The notes beneath the pieces were generated by a model. The model was not told where the DNA came from, made no database searches, and saw nothing but the letters and a program-made list of their open reading frames with translations. Below are positions 1 through 9,225 of a stretch of 64,000 nucleotides of DNA, piece by piece. The DNA is from Pseudomonas lijiangensis (GTDB lineage: Bacteria; Pseudomonadota; Gammaproteobacteria; Pseudomonadales; Pseudomonadaceae): contig NZ_CP076668.1 of NCBI RefSeq assembly GCF_018968705.1, forward strand, positions 4,599,001 through 4,663,000. The letters are read 5' to 3'. Numbering within the stretch: the stretch's first letter is position 1; every line of letters starts with the position of its first letter. The translations under genes and the position numbers were made by a program.

Positions 1-2111
1 ATGCCGAAGGTTGCGCGGCACTGGAAATCACCATGAGCGGCCCACTGCTGCGCTTCAATACCGATGCGGTGGTGGCGGTGACAGGCGCGCAGATCCCGGT
101 CACTCTGAACGGCGAGGCGCAGCCCATAAATACGGCGCTGCTGGTATCCGCCGGTTCGACTCTGGCGCTGGGCACCATTGCCGGTGCCGGGGCGCGCAGT
201 TACCTGTGCGTACGTGGCGGGCTGGATGTGCCGGATTATCTGGGCAGCAAAAGCACCTTCACCCTCGGCCAGTTCGGCGGGCATGGTGGACGGGCATTGC
301 GCGCGGGTGATGTGCTGCATATCACGGCCCTTGCTGATCGCAGCACCGGGCAGCGTGTGCCGGATGAGCAGATCGAGCCCCTGGCGGATGTGCGTCAGAT
401 TCGCGTGATCTACGGGCCTCACGGTGCGCCCGAGTATTTCACCGAGGGTTATATCGACACCTTCTTTGCCACTGACTGGGAAGTGCATTTCAACTCCAGC
501 CGAACCGGCGTGCGCCTGATCGGGCCAAAGCCTGAGTGGGTGCGTGCCGATGGTGGTGAGGCGGGCCTGCATCCGTCCAATATTCATGACAATCCCTACG
601 CCATCGGCGCGGTGGATTTTACCGGCGACATGCCCGTCATCCTCGGCCCCGACGGCCCGAGCCTGGGCGGATTCGTCTGCCCGGTGACCATCATCGAAGC
701 GGACCTGTGGCAACTGGGGCAACTCAAGGCCGGAGATAAAGTTCGCTTCAGCCCGGTAAGCCTGGAAACAGCCCGCCCCCTAATCCGTAGGAGCGACTTC
801 AGTCGCGAAGGCCATGGAACCCATTCGCGGATGAATCCGCTCCCACAGAGCGACGGGCTGGCATCACCTGTTGTGCTGGACATCGGCCAGGACGACAAAC
901 GTCTGGTCGCACGACTCTCGGGCGATACCCATGTGCTGCTGGAAATCGGTGCGCCCGAGCTGGACCTGGTGCTGCGCTTCCGGGGACATGCCTTGATGCA
1001 GGCGCTGGAAAGCAAGGCACTGCCGGGCGTGATCGATCTGACACCGGGCATTCGCTCCCTGCAAGTGCATTACCAACCCGAACAACTGCCTCTCAAGACA
1101 CTGCTGGATATCGTCGCCGGTGAATGGGATGCCGTCTGTGCAACCCGGGATCTGCAAGTCCCGTCACGCATCGTGCATCTGCCGTTGTCCTGGGACGATC
1201 CGGCCTGCCAACTGGCCATCGAAAAATACATGACCACCGTGCGCAAGGATGCGCCCTGGTGCCCGAGCAACCTGGAGTTCATCCGCCGCATCAACGACCT
1301 GCCCAATCTGGACGAAGTGCAACGCACAGTATTCGACGCCAGCTATCTGGTCATGGGCCTGGGCGATGTCTACCTCGGCGCACCGGTGGCCACGCCACTG
1401 GACCCGCGCCATCGTCTGGTCACCACCAAATACAACCCGGCACGCACCTGGACTGCCGAAAACTCGGTGGGCATCGGCGGTGCCTACATGTGCGTGTACG
1501 GCATGGAAGGCCCCGGCGGCTATCAGTTCGTGGGCCGCACCTTGCAGATGTGGAACCGCTATCGCGAAGTCGCCGCCTTTGACGGCAAACCCTGGCTGCT
1601 GCGCTTCTTCGACCAGATCCGTTTTTATCCGGTGAGTGCCGACGAGTTGCTGCGTATCCGCCGGGACTTCCCGCTGGGTCGCTACCAGTTGGAGATCGAA
1701 CACAGCACCCTGAACCTCGCCGACTATCAATCGTTTCTGGCCAAGGAAGCCGAGGGCATCGCCGCCTTCCGCGGCCAGCAGCAAGCCGCGTTCCAGGCCG
1801 AGCGCGAGCGCTGGATCGCCAGCGGGCAAGCCAATTTCGAGAGCGAGGAAAGTGCTGCGCCGCTCACTGACGAGCCCGCGCTCGAAACAGGCCAGCAAGG
1901 GGTCGATAGCCATATCGCCGGCAACCTCTGGCAAGTGCAGGTCCAGCCGGGTGAACGGGTTACGGCGGGCGATGTGCTGGTGATTCTGGAGTCCATGAAA
2001 ATGGAAATCCCGCTGCTGGCTCCCGTAGACGGCATCGTTCGCGATGTACGGGTACAGCCCGGCTCGGCGGTGCGCGCCGGTCAGCGTGTGGTCGTTCTGG
2101 AAACGGACTGA
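1..2111 (+). CDS. Urea carboxylase, C-terminal part (5' end outside window)
   Basis: Biotin-dependent carboxylase that makes allophanate from urea, bicarbonate and ATP. The reading frame is already open at base 3 and reads through to the first internal Met at 33, so the N-terminal biotin-carboxylase part lies outside the window. Visible domains, numbered from that Met: a KipA/AHS2-type domain (about 1-245), a KipI/AHS1-type domain (about 285-480), and a C-terminal biotinyl domain with the biotinylation motif ESMKME (Lys near 656). Residues about 252-272, in the AHS2/AHS1 linker, are encoded by a REP doublet and look foreign to the family. Allophanate hydrolase follows about 36 bp downstream, consistent with one operon that degrades urea to ammonia and CO2. 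Function is firm from the domain order and the neighbour. Confidence 0.93.
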   Translation, partial: AEGCAALEITMSGPLLRFNTDAVVAVTGAQIPVTLNGEAQPINTALLVSAGSTLALGTIAGAGARSYLCVRGGLDVPDYLGSKSTFTLGQFGGHGGRALRAGDVLHITALADRSTGQRVPDEQIEPLADVRQIRVIYGPHGAPEYFTEGYIDTFFATDWEVHFNSSRTGVRLIGPKPEWVRADGGEAGLHPSNIHDNPYAIGAVDFTGDMPVILGPDGPSLGGFVCPVTIIEADLWQLGQLKAGDKVRFSPVSLETARPLIRRSDFSREGHGTHSRMNPLPQSDGLASPVVLDIGQDDKRLVARLSGDTHVLLEIGAPELDLVLRFRGHALMQALESKALPGVIDLTPGIRSLQVHYQPEQLPLKTLLDIVAGEWDAVCATRDLQVPSRIVHLPLSWDDPACQLAIEKYMTTVRKDAPWCPSNLEFIRRINDLPNLDEVQRTVFDASYLVMGLGDVYLGAPVATPLDPRHRLVTTKYNPARTWTAENSVGIGGAYMCVYGMEGPGGYQFVGRTLQMWNRYREVAAFDGKPWLLRFFDQIRFYPVSADELLRIRRDFPLGRYQLEIEHSTLNLADYQSFLAKEAEGIAAFRGQQQAAFQAERERWIASGQANFESEESAAPLTDEPALETGQQGVDSHIAGNLWQVQVQPGERVTAGDVLVILESMKMEIPLLAPVDGIVRDVRVQPGSAVRAGQRVVVLETD
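787..848. repeat. REP doublet (BIME-like) inside the urea carboxylase gene
   Basis: Two inverted Pseudomonas-type REP units face each other: GTAGGAGCGACTTCAGTCGC at 787-806, and the reverse complement of GGAGCGGATTCATCCGCGAA ending near 847. The same GGAGCGAATTCATTCGCGAA core recurs intergenically at 50770-50824 and 39233-39282. Here it is translated in frame, with no stop, as a roughly 20-residue linker segment. Confidence 0.85.
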
Positions 2112-2147
2112 AAACGTATGCCTTCAACTCTTTCGACGGAATTCGCC

Positions 2148-3962
2148 ATGAACCACAACGTACTCCCAAGCGACCTGCAACTGGATACCGTGCGTGCCGC
2201 TTACCAGTCCGGCAGCCTGACGCCACGGCACCTGATCCTGGCCCTGCATGAAAAGGCCGCCGCGCTGAATCCTGATTTTCACCTGTTCATTCATCTGCTC
2301 AGCCCGGCCGAACTGGAGCCTTACCTCGCCGCGCTGGAAAAAAGCGAGATCAAAGACCTGCCGCTGTACGGCATACCGTTTTCGATCAAGGACAATATCG
2401 ACCTTGCAGGCATTCCTACCACCGCAGCCTGCCCGGCTTACGCCTATGTACCGCAACGCTCGGCGACCATTGTCGAGCAACTGATCGCCCTGGGCGCGGT
2501 GCCCATGGGCAAGACCAACCTCGATCAGTTCGCCACCGGCCTGAACGGCAGTCGCTCGCCTTATGGCGCGTGCCCCAACAGCGTGCTCAAGGAGTATCCG
2601 TCCGGCGGTTCAAGCTCCGGCTCGTCGCTGGCCGTGGCACTGGGTGTCAGCAGCTTCTCGCTGGGCACCGATACCGCAGGCTCGGGTCGGGTACCCGCTG
2701 CGCTGAACAATCTGGTCGGCATGAAAGCCAGCAAGGGGCTGATTTCAACGGCAGGCGTGGTGCCGGCCTGTCGAACGCTGGATTGCGTCACCACCTTCAC
2801 CGCCACAGCGCGGGAAGCCAGCCAGTTGCTGGGGCTTGTGGCCAGACCGGACCCGCGGGATGAATACAGCCGCAGCAATCCGCTATGGAACGACGCCTCG
2901 GCGTTCGGAGCCCCCCGCGCTTTCCGTTTCGGCGTCCCACGAGCTGAAGACCTGGAGTTCTTCGGTTGCACCGAAGGCCCGCAACTGTTTGAAGCAGCGC
3001 TCGTTCATCTCACGGCAATGGGCGGCGAAGCCGTGACACTGGATCTGTCGCCGTTCCTTGAGGCGGCGCGACTGTTGTATGAAGGCCCTTGGGTTGCCGA
3101 ACGCTACAGCGTGGCCGGGCAACTGATGCAGGAAAATCCCGAAGCCGTTCTACCGGTTATCCGTGCCGTACTGGCCAAGGCACCAGCAGTGACCGGGGTC
3201 GATACGTTCAGGGCTCAATACCGTCTACAGGTACTCAAGGCGATTTGCGACAAGGCACTCGAAGGGCTGGATTTCGTGGTCACGCCCAGCATCGGGCGTC
3301 CGGTCACCTCGGCAGAACTCGAAGCCGAGCCGGTGTTGCGCAACTCGGAGCTGGGTTACTACACCAACTTCGTCAATCTGCTGGATTACGCAGCCGTTGC
3401 AGTGCCCAGTGCCGTCATGAACAACAGCCTGCCCTGGGGCGTGACGCTTTTTGGTCGGGCCTTTACCGATCAGTACCTGCTGAGCATGGCCGATGCCCTG
3501 CAACGCCAGACCGCACTGCCGCTGATTGGTGGTCGCATGCCCGACCTGCCTCAACCCAAGTCTGCCGCCCGCAATGACATGAGTCGTCTGGTGGTCTGTG
3601 GCGCCCATCTGGATGGACTGGCCCTGAACTGGCAGCTCAAGCAGCGCGGCGCACGTCTTCTGGAGGTGACGCACAGCTCGCCCGATTATCAGTTGTACGC
3701 ACTGGCAGGCGGCCCGCCGTTTCGTCCGGGCATGCTGCGTGTCGCCGAACATGGCGTTGCGATAGAAGTGGAAGTCTGGGAACTGCCGAGCCATGAACTG
3801 GGCTCGTTCCTGACCGGCATTCCTGCGCCGCTGGGCCTGGGCAAGGTGCAACTGGCCGATGGCCGCTGGGAAAGCGGTTTCATCTGCGAGCCTTACGGCC
3901 TTGAAGGAGCGACCGATATCAGCCATCTGGGCGGCTGGCGTGCGTACCTGCAACAGCGATGA
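2148..3962 (+). CDS. atzF: Allophanate hydrolase
   Basis: Hydrolyses allophanate to ammonia and CO2, the second step after urea carboxylase. About 604 residues. The N-terminal amidase-signature domain has the Ser-Ser-Lys triad: Lys81 in FSIKDN, the cis-Ser in GGSSSGSS (about 154-160) and the nucleophile Ser179 in DTAGSGR. A C-terminal domain (about 475-600) is the allophanate-hydrolase-specific region that processes the N-carboxycarbamate intermediate. The ATG at 2148 was chosen because GGA lies about 8 bases upstream; an in-frame ATG at 2118 without a visible ribosome site would add 10 residues. Cytoplasmic, and likely co-transcribed with the preceding carboxylase. Confidence 0.93.
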   Translation: MNHNVLPSDLQLDTVRAAYQSGSLTPRHLILALHEKAAALNPDFHLFIHLLSPAELEPYLAALEKSEIKDLPLYGIPFSIKDNIDLAGIPTTAACPAYAYVPQRSATIVEQLIALGAVPMGKTNLDQFATGLNGSRSPYGACPNSVLKEYPSGGSSSGSSLAVALGVSSFSLGTDTAGSGRVPAALNNLVGMKASKGLISTAGVVPACRTLDCVTTFTATAREASQLLGLVARPDPRDEYSRSNPLWNDASAFGAPRAFRFGVPRAEDLEFFGCTEGPQLFEAALVHLTAMGGEAVTLDLSPFLEAARLLYEGPWVAERYSVAGQLMQENPEAVLPVIRAVLAKAPAVTGVDTFRAQYRLQVLKAICDKALEGLDFVVTPSIGRPVTSAELEAEPVLRNSELGYYTNFVNLLDYAAVAVPSAVMNNSLPWGVTLFGRAFTDQYLLSMADALQRQTALPLIGGRMPDLPQPKSAARNDMSRLVVCGAHLDGLALNWQLKQRGARLLEVTHSSPDYQLYALAGGPPFRPGMLRVAEHGVAIEVEVWELPSHELGSFLTGIPAPLGLGKVQLADGRWESGFICEPYGLEGATDISHLGGWRAYLQQR

Positions 3963-3994
3963 ATACATAAATAGATAGGCAACTGCGCAGCATC

Positions 3995-4043
3995 GACAGT
4001 GACATAGTGAGCGACCACTCATTTCGCCAACTATGTCACTGTC
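3995..4043. promoter_or_regulatory. Perfect 14-bp inverted repeat abutting a start codon
   Basis: GACAGTGACATAGT at 3995-4008 and its exact reverse complement at 4030-4043 flank a 21-base loop. The ATG of the toxin-like gene begins at the next base, 4044, and no Shine-Dalgarno sequence is visible. It could be a terminator for the urea genes (no T-tract follows), an operator, or an RNA hairpin that masks the initiation region. Confidence 0.7.
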
Positions 4044-7000
4044 ATGGATGATCTCTGGAAATCCCTCTCTATTGCGTCCGATCTGGAGCTCCCCGACTTC
4101 AACCTGCTGCCGGGACCTGATTCGGAACGAAAAGACAGCCTCAACGGCTCGGGAGCGTTTTCCCTTGCCCCGCAGCAGTACTCGACCGACGAAAAACCAC
4201 TGCCGGCCCCCATCGATCCAGCATCATCCTCGACCGAGCCGGACAAGCAAGACCTGCAACGACTGAAAAGACTCAGGAAAAGTCCGGGGTTCAAGCTGAT
4301 CAGCGACTCCGTTCTGCTGTTGAAAACTCTGCAGCTGGACATGGACTGCCCGTCTCCACAACGGGTGTACATCCACCAACAGCTTGAAAAGCTGCTGCTG
4401 CAAAAGACCGGCAAGAAACTGGCCCCCGACAAACTGCACATCACCTTCACGACCGAAAGCCAGCCCTCGGTCGATGAGCGTGGGCGCGAGCGTTACAGCG
4501 CCCGATTGTCACTGATCGAACTGTCTCTGATCTGTGGCGATGTACAACGTCTGGCAGACCTGTTGAGCTGCACGATAACCGATGAACCGGTGGATCCGGA
4601 TACCCCCTCTCTGGGCTCAAAGGCATTATTTGGCTTGATCATCGAGGCCCCGTGGATCAATGACTATGCCAGCAAGGTCAACAGCTTCTGGAGCAAGCAT
4701 GAGGCGACTTACCGAAGCCTGGCGCGACTGTCCTTTCTCGATGGTCTCGCACAAAAACTCGCCAGGAAAAAAATCAGCCGCAACGGTTATTACCTGACGC
4801 TGGACGCACTGGGGTTCAAAGACTTTCCCGCCGACAGCCAGTCACTGGAGCAGCCCACTCGTGGAGACAGCTCGCAGGTTCACATGCTGTCCATCAACGG
4901 CCAACTGGTGCCCGGCATCTTTCAGGTCAGGTCGTTGAATACCTCGCATTGCTTCATTCATCTGCTGGGTCATGGAGCGGCCACCAGCGAATACATCAGC
5001 GACGATCCACGTCAGATGACCCAGAAGCTGCTCGATACCCTCAATGCTTCGGCGCAGCACCGACTCTGGCTGAACCAGTACATCCCCGCCGAGAGCACCG
5101 CGCTCGTGATCGAGCCGGTAGTGATTCAGGAGGATGTGTTCAGCCGCCTGACCGTCGCGCAGAAAACACTCGCACTCGATCTGCTGGAAAACGTGGAGGA
5201 GGCTCACGGTATCGATCTGCTCAAACCCATTGCCCGCGGGCTGACCCTAGCAGGGGCGGTAGACCTGTGGCAGACCCAGGCACCGATCCTCGGGCAAATC
5301 CCCGCACCGCTGAAAACCTCGGCACAGCTCATGGGTGAAGTCATCCGCAACCTGCATGGCGTGGCGTTGAACCCGGATCATGTATTCATTGCCTACCGCC
5401 ACGGGCACTCGACAACACCGCTGGGCAGTTTCATGCGCCCCATGGTGCATGTGAACGTGCCCGATGAAAAACCTGTCAGCCTCAGTGAAGCCCTGATAAG
5501 CAATTATCGGGTGCAATACCCTGCCGGCTATATCGACCATGGCGGACGTACGGTGGTTTATCTGGACCCGACCGGCAAAGGTGACTGGTCAGCCGACAAG
5601 GAGCTTGCGATCAGCGCGCTGGCCATCGAAGAAAAGATCAAGTCCATCGACTTTCTGTTCCTGATGTCACGACGCCTCGATGAGTTCTGGGAGCAACAGG
5701 CAGACCAGATCGAGCAGACGTTTCAGGCCATGTTCATCAGTCAGGCAATCATCTGCCTCAAACAAGGCAACTTGCTGCGCAGCGGCTTCGACAGCATTGT
5801 GAGGTCATTGACGGACCCCGCCCTGCAATGGCTCACCCTGGGTTTTGAGGTACAGAGTTCCTTCGTGGAAGGTATCGAACACCAGTATTGCGCTGGCCTG
5901 CTGGTACTTGAGGAGCCCCATAAACCGCAAAAGGTGCTTTATCAGGCAGGACTGACCAAGGCGTTCATGGAGTTCAGGAACGATGAGGCCCTTCAGGAAT
6001 ACCTCCAGCAAGCCACCCGGGACGAGAAATGGCGTATGGCCGTGCTGAGTTACGTACCGGGACGCAATCAGGGGCGCCTGGACTATCTGTTCAGGTTATG
6101 GGGCGGCGTCCAGGCGCAAGACCCGCCCGTCTCGATACTGCGCCCCTGGACAGACGTGATCTACAACCCCGATGTGCGCAAGGCGCTGAATCACTCGCTG
6201 CATCGATACCTGCTGCCAGGCTCGCCGTTTGCCTTCATGCGCCAGACGTTGAAACAGAACACGCTGGAAGAGGCCCGGCAGCAGATCGTGACCTCGACCC
6301 AGATTTCGCTGCGCTACTGGACTCAGCGTCTGAGTCACCTGCAATGGGTACTGGCACCCATGTCTTTTCTGCTGACACCCGCCTTCATTGCCGTACTGGC
6401 CCTCGATATCGGCATTACGTCACTCAATGCCATAGCAGCCAGTCAGCCTGGCAGTGGTCGTGAGGAGAAGAAACAGGCCATCCTGTCAGCCCTGTCATTG
6501 GGATTGTTCACTCTGGCCCCTTATACACCCGGGCTGCTGGGGGCTCTCAAGAAGGTCGTCAGCCCTGCAAAAAGCATCGTCCGCGCACAGCGTGCCGCCG
6601 CATCGCGACCTTTCAATCTGGCCTCCCTCTTCGGCCGCTCGATGCAGCCGCGGCAGACGCGCCTGGAAAAATTCTTTCACACCGAAAGCAGGCTCAAGGT
6701 CTGGACCGTGCCAGGCCATCCCGTCTACGGCAACCTGCCCATTCATGCCTGGAAACTGGGGCGCAAGTTTCTGCTCTGGACGTCCAGCAAAGGACAGGCC
6801 CGTACGCTGGTGGTCAGCACCCACGGCCATCATCTGCCCTGGAGTTCAACAGTCAAAATCCCCAACGGCACCGAAATACACACCTATGCCCCCCACGGTT
6901 ATCTGCTTGCCGACCCGAAACTGCACCGCGTCGTCAGCAAAAAAGTCAGCCCGTTTGCCATATCCAATACACAGGGCAATACCCTGGCGATACCACCGTC

Positions 7001-7373
7001 CTCATTACCCTCTCTGGTCGTGACCGACAAACTGATGGCAGGCACCTCGATTCGCGGCAGATTGAAAAACTACACATTATCCAAGTTCCAGACTGCAACC
7101 GATGAAAGCTATCAGGACATTGCCAATATTGTGCGCAATTCAAATGTCTCGCCATTCAAAGGCCAACTCCCTTCCACCCCCATGGATATATTGACGGTGC
7201 GTAACCGTTTTGCAATGTCTTCCCCCACACTGGATGATCTGTTCACGGCATTATCGACACAGGGCATTCATTACGACCGGATTCTTTTGGTGCACTGCCG
7301 ATGTTCCGCGATTGAAGCCACTCTGCGCAGAAGCCCGGCCTACCTGGCCCCGTCACTTATAAACAACCCATGA
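4044..7373 (+). CDS. Large dermonecrotic-toxin-like protein (DUF6543-type N-terminal region)
   Basis: 1109 residues. The region about 95-480 resembles the dermonecrotic-toxin-like domain common in pseudomonads (segment FWSKHEATYRSLARLSFLDG near 215 is typical). Two long hydrophobic stretches follow at about 766-800 and 809-838 and could insert into a membrane during delivery. Beyond them, around 885-970, is a compact region with LVVSTHGHH that I compare, weakly, with the putative adhesin Stv-type domain; the last segment contains YDRILLVHCRC. There is no signal peptide or lipobox, and no adjacent secretion or immunity gene. The 3' end and the following spacer are visibly richer in A/T than the neighbours, which suggests transfer or module exchange. 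Family membership is recognised from pattern only; target and activity are unknown. Confidence 0.65.
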   Translation: MDDLWKSLSIASDLELPDFNLLPGPDSERKDSLNGSGAFSLAPQQYSTDEKPLPAPIDPASSSTEPDKQDLQRLKRLRKSPGFKLISDSVLLLKTLQLDMDCPSPQRVYIHQQLEKLLLQKTGKKLAPDKLHITFTTESQPSVDERGRERYSARLSLIELSLICGDVQRLADLLSCTITDEPVDPDTPSLGSKALFGLIIEAPWINDYASKVNSFWSKHEATYRSLARLSFLDGLAQKLARKKISRNGYYLTLDALGFKDFPADSQSLEQPTRGDSSQVHMLSINGQLVPGIFQVRSLNTSHCFIHLLGHGAATSEYISDDPRQMTQKLLDTLNASAQHRLWLNQYIPAESTALVIEPVVIQEDVFSRLTVAQKTLALDLLENVEEAHGIDLLKPIARGLTLAGAVDLWQTQAPILGQIPAPLKTSAQLMGEVIRNLHGVALNPDHVFIAYRHGHSTTPLGSFMRPMVHVNVPDEKPVSLSEALISNYRVQYPAGYIDHGGRTVVYLDPTGKGDWSADKELAISALAIEEKIKSIDFLFLMSRRLDEFWEQQADQIEQTFQAMFISQAIICLKQGNLLRSGFDSIVRSLTDPALQWLTLGFEVQSSFVEGIEHQYCAGLLVLEEPHKPQKVLYQAGLTKAFMEFRNDEALQEYLQQATRDEKWRMAVLSYVPGRNQGRLDYLFRLWGGVQAQDPPVSILRPWTDVIYNPDVRKALNHSLHRYLLPGSPFAFMRQTLKQNTLEEARQQIVTSTQISLRYWTQRLSHLQWVLAPMSFLLTPAFIAVLALDIGITSLNAIAASQPGSGREEKKQAILSALSLGLFTLAPYTPGLLGALKKVVSPAKSIVRAQRAAASRPFNLASLFGRSMQPRQTRLEKFFHTESRLKVWTVPGHPVYGNLPIHAWKLGRKFLLWTSSKGQARTLVVSTHGHHLPWSSTVKIPNGTEIHTYAPHGYLLADPKLHRVVSKKVSPFAISNTQGNTLAIPPSSLPSLVVTDKLMAGTSIRGRLKNYTLSKFQTATDESYQDIANIVRNSNVSPFKGQLPSTPMDILTVRNRFAMSSPTLDDLFTALSTQGIHYDRILLVHCRCSAIEATLRRSPAYLAPSLINNP

Positions 7374-7475
7374 CTGAAAGTGGCCAGAGACTTGCTTTAT
7401 ATATCCTGTTATTAATGAATCCCTGATTCATCTAATATGCAAATTCTCAAGGATATTCAAGAAAGCGGATTTTTC

Positions 7476-8957
7476 ATGCCCCATCAGTCTGCAATTACCT
7501 CTCACCGTTCATTATTGATGACCTTGGTTTTTTTGCTGGGAAGCGGTTTTCTGGCAACCACACTGTTGAGTTATTACGTATCACGAGAATCCATTCGCGA
7601 CGGCATTATCAACACTGAGTTGCCATTGACGTCGGATACGGTCTATTCAGAAATCCAGAAAGATCTGATACGGCCCGTTCTCATCTCTTCGATGATGTCG
7701 CGCGACACCTTCATGCGCGACTGGGTGGTCGAAGGCGAACGCAATCCCGCGCAGATGACCCGCTATCTCAAGGAGGTCATGGATCATTACGGTGCGTACA
7801 CGTCCTTCTTCATATCCGATGCCACTCATACCTATTACCAGGCCAAAGGCATCCTGAAAAAAGTCAGTGCCCTCGAGCCACGCGATGCCTGGTATTTCCG
7901 GGTGCGGGATATGAACGTGCCTTACGAAATCAGCTTTGACCCCGACATGGCCAACAAAGACAACCTGACCTTCTTCATCAATTACAAAGTCTTCGATTAC
8001 AACAACCGGTTCATCGGGGTAGCCGGGGTTGGTCTTACGGTTGATGCCGTCACCCGGCTCATCGACCGTTATCGACAGCGCTATGAGCGCAACATCTACT
8101 TTGTCGACACGTTCGGGCGCATCGTGCTGACCGGAGCCGGGGGCGGACCGCAAGGCGCAACCATCGGGCAACGACTGCAAGAACTGCCCAGCATGAAGGA
8201 CCTGCAGGACAAACTCCCCAAACCTCACAGTGGAACCTTTGAATACAACAACCATGGCGAAGAGCACTTTCTCAATGTGCGCTTCATTCCTGAACTCGAG
8301 TGGTACCTGATCGTCGACAAACAGGAAGACACCGCCCTGAGCGATGTCCGCCATTCGCTGTACCTGAACCTGTTCATCTGCCTGATCGTAACGCTGGTGA
8401 TTGTGCTGCTCCTGCATCGAATCATCATCAGCTACCAGCGCAAGCTTGAAGCCCAGGCCACCCTCGACAGCCTGACCGGCCTGCCCACGCGCCGGGGCTT
8501 CAACCTGCTGGCCGTCAATACCCTCAAGGATACCCAGCGCGAAGCCATCCCCTTGACCGCATTGCTGCTGGACCTGGATCGCTTCAAGCGACTCAATGAC
8601 ACGCACGGTCATCTGGCGGGCGATGAAGTGCTGGCCGGTTTTGCCAATGACCTGAAAAGCTGCCTGCGCCAGTCAGACATCATTTGCCGCTGGGGCGGCG
8701 AAGAGTTCATCATTCTGCTCAAGGGCAGCGACACCCAGGGTGCCCAACGCATTGCCGAGAAAATCCGCGAACTGGCCGAGCAGCATGTGTATGTCTTTTC
8801 CGGCATGCCGTTGCAGATTACAGTCAGTGTCGGGCTGGCCGAACTGCAAAGCGATGATAACCTGCAAAGCCTGATCGCCCGTGCCGACCTGGCGCTCTAT
8901 CGCGCCAAGCTCAACGGCCGCAATCAAGTCTGTATCGAGAAGCCGGTCCCAGCATGA
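7476..8957 (+). CDS. Membrane diguanylate cyclase with periplasmic Cache-type sensor
   Basis: Makes cyclic di-GMP from two GTP. About 493 residues: a TM helix near 15-37, a periplasmic dCache-like sensor (about 40-290), a second TM near 295-325, then a GGDEF domain. The active motif is intact as GGEEF at 407-411, and an inhibitory I-site RQSD lies five residues upstream, so product feedback is expected. The ATG at 7476 was preferred over an in-frame ATG at 7437 because AAGCGGA precedes it and the TM then starts at a usual distance. The stop overlaps the next start by four bases (ATGA), so the CWC protein is translationally coupled. The ligand is not deducible. Confidence 0.9.
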   Translation: MPHQSAITSHRSLLMTLVFLLGSGFLATTLLSYYVSRESIRDGIINTELPLTSDTVYSEIQKDLIRPVLISSMMSRDTFMRDWVVEGERNPAQMTRYLKEVMDHYGAYTSFFISDATHTYYQAKGILKKVSALEPRDAWYFRVRDMNVPYEISFDPDMANKDNLTFFINYKVFDYNNRFIGVAGVGLTVDAVTRLIDRYRQRYERNIYFVDTFGRIVLTGAGGGPQGATIGQRLQELPSMKDLQDKLPKPHSGTFEYNNHGEEHFLNVRFIPELEWYLIVDKQEDTALSDVRHSLYLNLFICLIVTLVIVLLLHRIIISYQRKLEAQATLDSLTGLPTRRGFNLLAVNTLKDTQREAIPLTALLLDLDRFKRLNDTHGHLAGDEVLAGFANDLKSCLRQSDIICRWGGEEFIILLKGSDTQGAQRIAEKIRELAEQHVYVFSGMPLQITVSVGLAELQSDDNLQSLIARADLALYRAKLNGRNQVCIEKPVPA

Positions 8958-9184
8958 ACACAACAGCGACAAAACCAGACTCCAGCCTGTGCCCGGTATG
9001 CGGCCTGGGCAACACCTGCACACTGGCCGACCCGCGCACGGTCGATCAGGCATGCTGGTGCTTTTCCCAAAGCATCGACCCGGCCGTGCTCGAAGCCCTG
9101 CCCGTCGAACTGCGCAATCAGGCCTGCCTGTGCCCGAACTGCGCAGGCGTTGCAGACAGCCTGCAGGCCAAACCGCTGCGATAG
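8954..9184 (+). CDS. Small cysteine-rich CWC domain protein
   Basis: 76 residues with CPVCG, CWCF and CLCPNC clusters, the pattern of the bacterial cysteine-rich CWC family, probably binding a metal such as zinc. The start overlaps the stop of the diguanylate cyclase and the rsuA frame follows, so it sits inside a small transcription unit. No enzymatic motif is visible and the role is unknown. The family match is good because of the regular Cys spacing. Confidence 0.8.
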   Translation: MNTTATKPDSSLCPVCGLGNTCTLADPRTVDQACWCFSQSIDPAVLEALPVELRNQACLCPNCAGVADSLQAKPLR

Positions 9185-9225
9185 GCGTACCATGCGCGCT
9201 CCTTGCCCATCGCACTTTCCTCGTC

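Noticed and set aside
8881-9225. N-terminal extension of rsuA
   Set aside because: The frame is open but overlaps the diguanylate cyclase and CWC genes; RsuA homologues begin at the ATG at 9226.
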